Assembly (NCBI RefSeq): GCF_014287955.1
Contig: NZ_JACOPD010000006.1
Location: 124,001-188,000 of the forward strand
Origin: Lachnospira hominis (ex Liu et al. 2021)
Lineage (GTDB): Bacteria > Bacillota > Clostridia > Lachnospirales > Lachnospiraceae
Direction of reading: 5' to 3'
DNA length: 64,000 nucleotides
The notes under the pieces are model-generated. The model worked only from the letters and a program-made list of their open reading frames with translations, made no database searches and had not been told where the DNA came from. Positions 58,415-64,000 of the stretch are shown piece after piece (the first letter of the stretch is position 1; every line of letters starts with the position of its first letter). The position numbers and the translations under genes are program-made.

Positions 58415-60727
58415 ATGGCAGAAAATATCGTTAAGACCGAATATTCGGAACTTATGCAGAAGTCTTATATAGATTATTCCATGAGCGTAATTACAGCAAG
58501 GGCACTTCCTGATGTAAGAGATGGTTTGAAACCGGTACAGAGACGTGTTCTTTATGCTATGGACCAGCTTGGACTTAATTATGACAAACCGCATAGAAAA
58601 TCGGCACGTATTGTCGGTGATGCAATGGGTAAATATCATCCACATGGTGACAGCTCAATTTATGAGACACTTGTTGTAATGTCCCAGGATTTTAAGAAGG
58701 GCATGGCACTTGTTGACGGGCATGGTAATTTTGGCTCTATAGAGGGTGATGGTGCCGCCGCTATGCGATATACAGAAGCTAAATTAAAGAAATTTACACA
58801 GGATGTATATCTTGCCGACCTGGACAAAGATGTAGTTGATTTTATTCCAAACTTTGATGAAACTGAAAAAGAGCCGGCGGTTCTTCCTGTAAGAGTTCCA
58901 AACCTTCTTGTAAATGGTGCTGATGGCATCGCAGTAGGAATGACTACTAATATTCCTACACATAATCTTGGAGAGGTTATAGATGCGGTATGTGCATACA
59001 TGGATAATGTAAATATTACCACGCAGGAACTTATGCAATACTGCCCGGGACCTGATTTTCCGACAGGGGGTCTTGTTGTAAATAAGAGTGAACTTCCGGC
59101 AATATATGAGACAGGAACAGGCAAAATAAAGTTAAGAGGCAAGGTGGTATTTGAGCCTGCACAAAAGCGTGGTGAAAAAGACAAACTTGTGATAACTGAG
59201 ATTCCATATACTATGATTGGTGCCAATATCGGCAAATTTATATCGGATGTTGTTGAGCTTATCGAGAGCAAAAAAGCAACGGATATTGTTGATATTTCAA
59301 ATGAATCTTCAAAAGAGGGAATTCGTATTGTACTTGAATTAAAGAAAAATGCTGATGTAGAAAATCTAAAAAATCTTTTGTATAAAAAGACAAAACTTGA
59401 AGATACATTTGGCGTAAATATGCTTGCAATTGTTGACGGACGTCCGGAAACACTTGGAATTAAAAAAATAATAGAGCATCATATCAATTTTCAGTATGAA
59501 ATAGCAACAAGAAAATATACAACACTTCTTAATAAAGAGCTTGCAAATAAAGAAATTAAAGAAGGTCTTATACGTGCATGTGATATAATTGACCTTATAA
59601 TTGAGATTTTAAGAGGAAGCACTAATCTGAAAATGGCAAAAGAGTGTCTGATGACAGGTAATGCTGAGGGCATAAAATTCAAGTCGGAAGCGTCAAAAAA
59701 ACAGGCTTCACAGCTCGATTTTACTGAGAGACAGGCATCTGCAATACTTGAGATGCGTCTTTATAAACTTATAGGTCTTGAAATACTTGCATTGCAAAAA
59801 GAATATGATGAAGCTTGTAAAAAGATTGCCAGATATGAGAAAATTCTTGGCAGCAGAAAAGAAATGGCAAAAGTCATTAAAGAAGATTTAATGAAAATCA
59901 AGAAAGAATATTCAGTTGGCAGACGCACAGTTATAGAAGACGGAAAAGAAGCAGTATTTATAGAAAAAAAGATACCTGAACAGGAAGTAATGTTTATTAT
60001 GGACCGTTTTGGATATGCAAAAACAATTGATATGGCTGCATATGAGAGAAATAAAGAAGCTGTCCACAATGAATATAAGTATATTTTCTCATGTATGAAT
60101 ACAGATAAAATCTGTATTTTTACTGATAATGGCATGCTGCATCAGATTAAAGTTAAGGATATACCATTTTCTACAAAATTTAGGGATAAAGGTACACCAA
60201 TTGATAATCTCGGCAATTATGACAGCAGTGGTGAACGCATAATTTATCTTTGTGCTTCAGAAAGAATAAGACAGAAAAGGCTTCTGTTTGTTACAAAACT
60301 TGGAATGATGAAGCTTGTTGATACATCTGAATTTGATGTTATGAAAAAAACGGTTGCATCAACAAAACTTACAGATGGTGATGAACTTATAGGAATTTAT
60401 GAAACTGATGCGAGGACAGAGGTTCTGTCCAAGTTTAATTACGACGGGACAGTTGGCGAAGAAGAGGTCGTTTCAAGTGACCAGAATATTATATTACAGA
60501 CTGCAAACGGTGTATTTTTGAAATTTCCGCTTACAGATGTTCCTCAGAAGAAGAAAAATGCAGTCGGTGTGCGTGGCATAAAACTTGGCAGTGATGATTA
60601 TATCGAAGATGTATATATACTTACAAATGGTGATGAATTATCAATGGATTATAAAGGAAAAATGCTTGATTTTGGAAAAATGAAAATGGCACACAGGGAT
60701 ACTAAGGGGACGAAAGTCCGTAGATAA
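58415..60727 (+). CDS. parC: DNA topoisomerase IV subunit A
   Basis: The 770-residue cleavage subunit has SVITARALPDVRDGLKPVQR, SARIVGDAMGKYHPHGDSSI (quinolone-resistance region), DGDGAAAMRYTEAKL-like EGDGAAAMRYTEAK with catalytic Tyr, and a C-terminal beta-pinwheel. I do not see the GyrA box (QRRGGKG), which is needed for supercoiling by gyrase; KKKNAVGVRGIKLGSD stands in the similar place. This supports a topoisomerase IV or decatenase role, though a second type IIA enzyme must be coded elsewhere. Confidence 0.88.
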   Translation: MAENIVKTEYSELMQKSYIDYSMSVITARALPDVRDGLKPVQRRVLYAMDQLGLNYDKPHRKSARIVGDAMGKYHPHGDSSIYETLVVMSQDFKKGMALVDGHGNFGSIEGDGAAAMRYTEAKLKKFTQDVYLADLDKDVVDFIPNFDETEKEPAVLPVRVPNLLVNGADGIAVGMTTNIPTHNLGEVIDAVCAYMDNVNITTQELMQYCPGPDFPTGGLVVNKSELPAIYETGTGKIKLRGKVVFEPAQKRGEKDKLVITEIPYTMIGANIGKFISDVVELIESKKATDIVDISNESSKEGIRIVLELKKNADVENLKNLLYKKTKLEDTFGVNMLAIVDGRPETLGIKKIIEHHINFQYEIATRKYTTLLNKELANKEIKEGLIRACDIIDLIIEILRGSTNLKMAKECLMTGNAEGIKFKSEASKKQASQLDFTERQASAILEMRLYKLIGLEILALQKEYDEACKKIARYEKILGSRKEMAKVIKEDLMKIKKEYSVGRRTVIEDGKEAVFIEKKIPEQEVMFIMDRFGYAKTIDMAAYERNKEAVHNEYKYIFSCMNTDKICIFTDNGMLHQIKVKDIPFSTKFRDKGTPIDNLGNYDSSGERIIYLCASERIRQKRLLFVTKLGMMKLVDTSEFDVMKKTVASTKLTDGDELIGIYETDARTEVLSKFNYDGTVGEEEVVSSDQNIILQTANGVFLKFPLTDVPQKKKNAVGVRGIKLGSDDYIEDVYILTNGDELSMDYKGKMLDFGKMKMAHRDTKGTKVRR

Positions 60728-60748
60728 AAATTGAATAATAATTAGAAA

Positions 60749-60900
60749 AATCAGATATTTTTTTGCCTCGGGATTTTACAATCCAATATGCAAAAAAATA
60801 TCTGATTTTTTAATACAATGATTTTATCTGCGGACTTTACCTGCCAATATGCAAAAAAAATATCTGATTTTTAATACAATGATTTTATCTGCGGACTTTG
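60749..60900. repeat. Terminator region with a duplicated 57-bp unit
   Basis: AAATCAGATATTTTTTTGC (60749-60767) is the exact reverse complement of GCAAAAAAATATCTGATTT in the downstream unit, forming the parC terminator. The unit CCAATATGCAAAAAAATATC and so on to GCGGACTTT appears twice, at 60783-60840 and 60844-60900, 61 bases apart and nearly identical. The second copy gives another possible pairing arm and can also serve argH termination on the minus strand. Confidence 0.8.
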
Positions 60901-60906
60901 TCCGGG

Positions 60907-62295
60907 TCAGGCAGGAAAATTGCTGCTTTTCATGTAGTCATCATAGATGGCAATGACTTTATTCATTACGTCAGCACCTGGAGCACCGAGAGTAAGACGT
61001 TTTTCTACACATGTCTTTAAGCTGATTGCATCATAAATGTCATTTTCAAATACAGGGCTGATTTTTTTATACTCGTCAAGAGAAAGGTCGTCAAGAGCAA
61101 TTCCTTTGTCGATGCATAAAAGAACGAGCTGGCCAACAATACCATGTGCATCACGGAAAGGGACCCCTTTCTTTACGAGATAGTCAGCGGCATCTGTAGC
61201 ATTAGTGAAGCCCTTCTTTGCACTGTCTTCCATACGGGCCGGGTTGAATTTCATTGTGTCAATCATGCCTTTGAAGAGGCTTACACAGCCTTTGACAGTA
61301 TCAATGGCATCAAATGAGAGCTCTTTATCTTCCTGCATGTCTTTATTGTATGCAAGAGGAATTCCTTTCATTGTAGTAAGAAGACTTATCAAAGCACCGT
61401 AAACACGGCCTGTCTTTCCTCTTACAAGTTCTGCAATATCCGGATTTTTCTTTTGAGGCATAATGCTTGAACCTGTGCTGTAAGCATCGTCTAACTCGAT
61501 GAATTTATATTCATTTGAATTCCAGATACAGATTTCCTCTGAAAAGCGGCTGAGGTGCATCATTATAGTTGAAAGTGCATTTAAAAACTCAATAAGGTAA
61601 TCCCTGTCTGAAACAGAATCCATACTGTTTAATGTAGGACCATAAAAGTCAAGAAGTTTGGCAGTCATCTCGCGGTCAAGAGGATAAGTTGTTCCGGCAA
61701 GTGCACCTGCTCCGAGAGGGCAGTAGTTCATTCTCTTGTAAATGTCGGCAAGTCTGCTTCTGTCACGCTTGAACATTTCAAAGTAAGCACCAAAATGGTG
61801 AGCAACAGTAACAGGCTGTGCTTTCTGAAGATGGGTGAATCCAGGCATGTAAGTGTGTACATTTTCTTTGATGATTCTTAAAATAACTTCCATGAGAGCT
61901 TTTACTTCATTGTCAATGTTTTTAACTTCATCTCTTGTATATAATCTCATATCAAGGGCAACCTGGTCATTTCTGCTTCGTCCTGTGTGAAGTTTTTTGC
62001 CGGCATCACCAATTCTTTCAATTAATGTTGCTTCCATAAATGTGTGGATATCTTCGTATTCATCCGTGATTTCAAGCTTTCCGCTCTCTATATCAGCAAG
62101 TATAGAAGTAAGACCATCTTGAATCTTAGTGCTTTCTTCCTCAGAGATAATTCCTGCTGCACCAAGCATTTTTGCGTGTGCAATGCTTCCCTGAATGTCC
62201 TGTTTGTAAAATTTCTGGTCAAAAGAAATAGATGCATTGAAATTATTTACAAGTTTATCAGTTTCTTTTGTGAAGCGTCCGCCCCAAAGTTTCAT
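60907..62295 (-). CDS. argH: Argininosuccinate lyase
   Basis: ArgH (462 residues) cleaves argininosuccinate to arginine and fumarate. It starts [54 protein letters not shown] and the superfamily signature [19 protein letters not shown] are present. GGAGGA precedes the ATG at 62295 and lies in the last codons of yfhO; the frame extends further upstream but without need. Confidence 0.97.
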   Translation of the reverse strand: MKLWGGRFTKETDKLVNNFNASISFDQKFYKQDIQGSIAHAKMLGAAGIISEEESTKIQDGLTSILADIESGKLEITDEYEDIHTFMEATLIERIGDAGKKLHTGRSRNDQVALDMRLYTRDEVKNIDNEVKALMEVILRIIKENVHTYMPGFTHLQKAQPVTVAHHFGAYFEMFKRDRSRLADIYKRMNYCPLGAGALAGTTYPLDREMTAKLLDFYGPTLNSMDSVSDRDYLIEFLNALSTIMMHLSRFSEEICIWNSNEYKFIELDDAYSTGSSIMPQKKNPDIAELVRGKTGRVYGALISLLTTMKGIPLAYNKDMQEDKELSFDAIDTVKGCVSLFKGMIDTMKFNPARMEDSAKKGFTNATDAADYLVKKGVPFRDAHGIVGQLVLLCIDKGIALDDLSLDEYKKISPVFENDIYDAISLKTCVEKRLTLGAPGADVMNKVIAIYDDYMKSSNFPA

Positions 62296-62296
62296 A

Positions 62297-64000
62297 TTAT
62301 TGTTCCTCCGTAGTGTTAGTATCCGATTCTGTAAGAGAATCATTATTTGCATGATTGTTGAAAATAACAATGAGCTTCTGTTTGAGTTTTTTATCTATGC
62401 CACGCCGTTTTGCAACAGCAGTGCCAATTAATATAATAATGCATATAAATGTAATAATGCAACCCTTAATAAGATTTACTGGCATAAATTTCAATTTTAC
62501 GCTGTGGGTGCCTTTAGTAATATCAACTGCAAGCAGTGCATCTGCTATGCTGTATGTGCTGCATTTTTTGCCATCAATATATACAGACCAGCCTTTGTCG
62601 TAAGGTATTGAAAAAAGAAAAGTTCCGTCGTTGTCACATGTTACCGAACCTGTAAAGCCTGTTGAATTCCATTTTTCTACCTGAAATGAATTGTTGTTTA
62701 AAATATTATATGCCTGTTTAAATTTATTTTCGTTTAAAATGTATACATGAAGATTCATTGATGTTTCGGCATTTACATTGATCGAGTCGCCGGCATTGAC
62801 ATATCCGATATCAACTGTCCTGTTACCGTTTTTTAATCCTGAATATCCGGTTGTATTTCCATTGATTGTAACGCCGATGTTATCAACACCTTCCTTTTGG
62901 ATTACAAGATACATATGTCCGCTTGATGACGGCGAAAATGTCACATCAATCTGTGACGGATATACAAAGCATTCAGTAAATGTATCCTTAACTCCTGTCA
63001 ATGCTTCAATAAGCGAATTCTGGTTTTCAATTCCGTTATAAATAGTGTCGGGTTTCCATTTCTCAGAAAGATTTCCGTCTGAAACATATCCGGCCGGAAG
63101 AGTATATTCATTTTTATATATAAATTCTCCGTCATACCCATTGTAATAAGTTCTTAGTGAATCTGTTGAAAGAAGTTTATTGCTTATAAGATATTTAACG
63201 GAAAAAAGTGAGTTGGTCACGATTGTTGAACCGTCATATCCGTAAGCATTAGTCGAACTTACCATTCCAAGATATTTGTAAAGCTGTGACATTCCGGCAC
63301 TGCATGTTGATGAAAATGTCGATATAGTATGGTAATTGTGCCATGCACCGTCATTTTTGCTCCTTGCACCTGTTATTTTATCCATGCGGTAGAAAGAGTC
63401 GTCGTTGTCAGAAACATCAGAGGTGACTGTTTTTACGGCATTATAATCAAGCAGATATGCTGTGCGGCTTGTTGTTCCAAGCCCTGTAGATTCCATATTA
63501 ATAGTACATTCAACAACACTTATACATAAAACGGCAAAAAATATGACCGGAATTTTGAAATTCTTTGTCTTTTTTAGATATATGAGCAATGCATAAATCA
63601 AAATAAAAGCACCGCTTATATAAAATATTTTAAAATCGTAGGTGTCGCTGTCTTTAAATATCTGTTCTGCAAGCACAAGGAATATAATTGAAAACCATAC
63701 TGAGGCACTAATCTGTTTTACAGTTGACTGCCTTATCCGGTAAAAGGCCTCATAGCTCATGCTTAAAAGAAAGAATATATAAATAAATGACTGACGGCAT
63801 GGAAGGCTGTTTGGATAGTGGAAACCATGCCATATAAAGTTAGGTATATTAAGATTAAATGCAAGTAAAAATACGAGAAGTATAATGCATTTACCAATTT
63901 TTTCAGCCGGTTTAATTTTTTTATTCATTATATAAAGTGGTATTAGTAAAAAAACAGCAACACCACAGTATATATTAGGATAATGTTCAAGGCCGAGATG
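62297..64000 (-). CDS. YfhO-family large membrane protein, C-terminal part only
   Basis: The frame is open from the window end to 62297, giving about 567 residues without the start. It begins with [20 protein letters not shown], a piece typical of the middle of YfhO proteins, then further membrane helices (about four) and an extracytoplasmic beta-rich region, and ends with a membrane segment near [19 protein letters not shown] and a Lys-rich cytoplasmic tail. YfhO proteins are linked with glycosylation of lipoteichoic acid in Bacillus and Listeria. One base separates its stop from argH. An internal Met at 63928 is not the true start. Confidence 0.85.
   Translation of the reverse strand, partial: HLGLEHYPNIYCGVAVFLLIPLYIMNKKIKPAEKIGKCIILLVFLLAFNLNIPNFIWHGFHYPNSLPCRQSFIYIFFLLSMSYEAFYRIRQSTVKQISASVWFSIIFLVLAEQIFKDSDTYDFKIFYISGAFILIYALLIYLKKTKNFKIPVIFFAVLCISVVECTINMESTGLGTTSRTAYLLDYNAVKTVTSDVSDNDDSFYRMDKITGARSKNDGAWHNYHTISTFSSTCSAGMSQLYKYLGMVSSTNAYGYDGSTIVTNSLFSVKYLISNKLLSTDSLRTYYNGYDGEFIYKNEYTLPAGYVSDGNLSEKWKPDTIYNGIENQNSLIEALTGVKDTFTECFVYPSQIDVTFSPSSSGHMYLVIQKEGVDNIGVTINGNTTGYSGLKNGNRTVDIGYVNAGDSINVNAETSMNLHVYILNENKFKQAYNILNNNSFQVEKWNSTGFTGSVTCDNDGTFLFSIPYDKGWSVYIDGKKCSTYSIADALLAVDITKGTHSVKLKFMPVNLIKGCIITFICIIILIGTAVAKRRGIDKKLKQKLIVIFNNHANNDSLTESDTNTTEEQ

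Noticed and set aside
56412..60727. DNA gyrase (gyrB-gyrA) rather than topoisomerase IV
   Set aside because: Less likely because no GyrA box is seen in the A subunit's C-terminal domain; not excluded, since naming needs comparison with the other type IIA genes of this genome.

Overview
The window is a low-GC chromosomal segment with strong AGGAGG-type ribosome binding sites, TTGCAA/TTGACA-TATAAT promoters, a leucine T-box, PolC, and a Clostridia-style nusA-rnpM-ylxQ-infB order. It fits a motile Gram-positive of the class Clostridia, most likely family Lachnospiraceae; the family is inferred from gene order and protein style, not from a search. There are no prophage, transposase, CRISPR-Cas or rRNA genes. 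Nearly all genes are housekeeping genes on the + strand.

Layout. 1-11.1 kb is the tail of a flagellar/chemotaxis operon: flhF (3' end), flhG, a PilZ c-di-GMP protein, cheB, cheA, cheW, cheC, cheD, a small membrane protein, the flagellar sigma factor fliA, a FapA/DUF342 protein and three poorly known proteins, the last with an MltG-like LysM subdomain. 11.1-13.2 kb holds rpsB-tsf behind a structured leader. 13.3-15.3 kb is a lone chemoreceptor. 15.4-27.7 kb runs bactofilin, pyrH, frr, uppS, cdsA, dxr, rseP, ispG, polC (nucleotide and ribosome recycling, undecaprenyl and phospholipid synthesis, MEP isoprenoid steps, replication). 27.8-40.2 kb holds a small membrane protein, tRNA-Glu, the rimP-nusA-rnpM-ylxQ-infB-rbfA-nrnA-truB-ribF translation/RNA operon, rpsO, pnp and a HIT protein.

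40.2-49 kb is more mixed: a frameshifted small gene, kdgK (minus strand) with a cre-like operator, greA, a UvrD-like helicase with no ordinary start codon, a DUF1292 protein, an Lrp-type regulator with a terminator in its leader, and a moxR-DUF58-DUF4129 operon. 49-54.9 kb holds a T-box-controlled leuA followed by maf, a Cof phosphatase, a small acidic protein, rlmH, an NSS-family symporter and a 34-residue membrane peptide. 54.9-64 kb holds mscL, a parvulin-like foldase, the two subunits of a topoisomerase IV, then argH and a truncated yfhO on the minus strand.

The most unusual signal is a tandem leader element found twice, before uppS and before moxR. Each has three copies of AAGGAGG spaced 54-56 nt apart. 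The upstream two are followed at once by an anti-SD (CAAATCCTC), copies are separated by an A/T-rich hairpin, and the third copy is the gene's own ribosome binding site. Other items worth attention are a 33-bp palindrome centred on a -10 box at 54.7 kb, an Asn/Arg/Gly-rich repeat tract inside IF-2, a long insertion in EF-Ts, and structured leaders before rpsB, rpsO and pnp.
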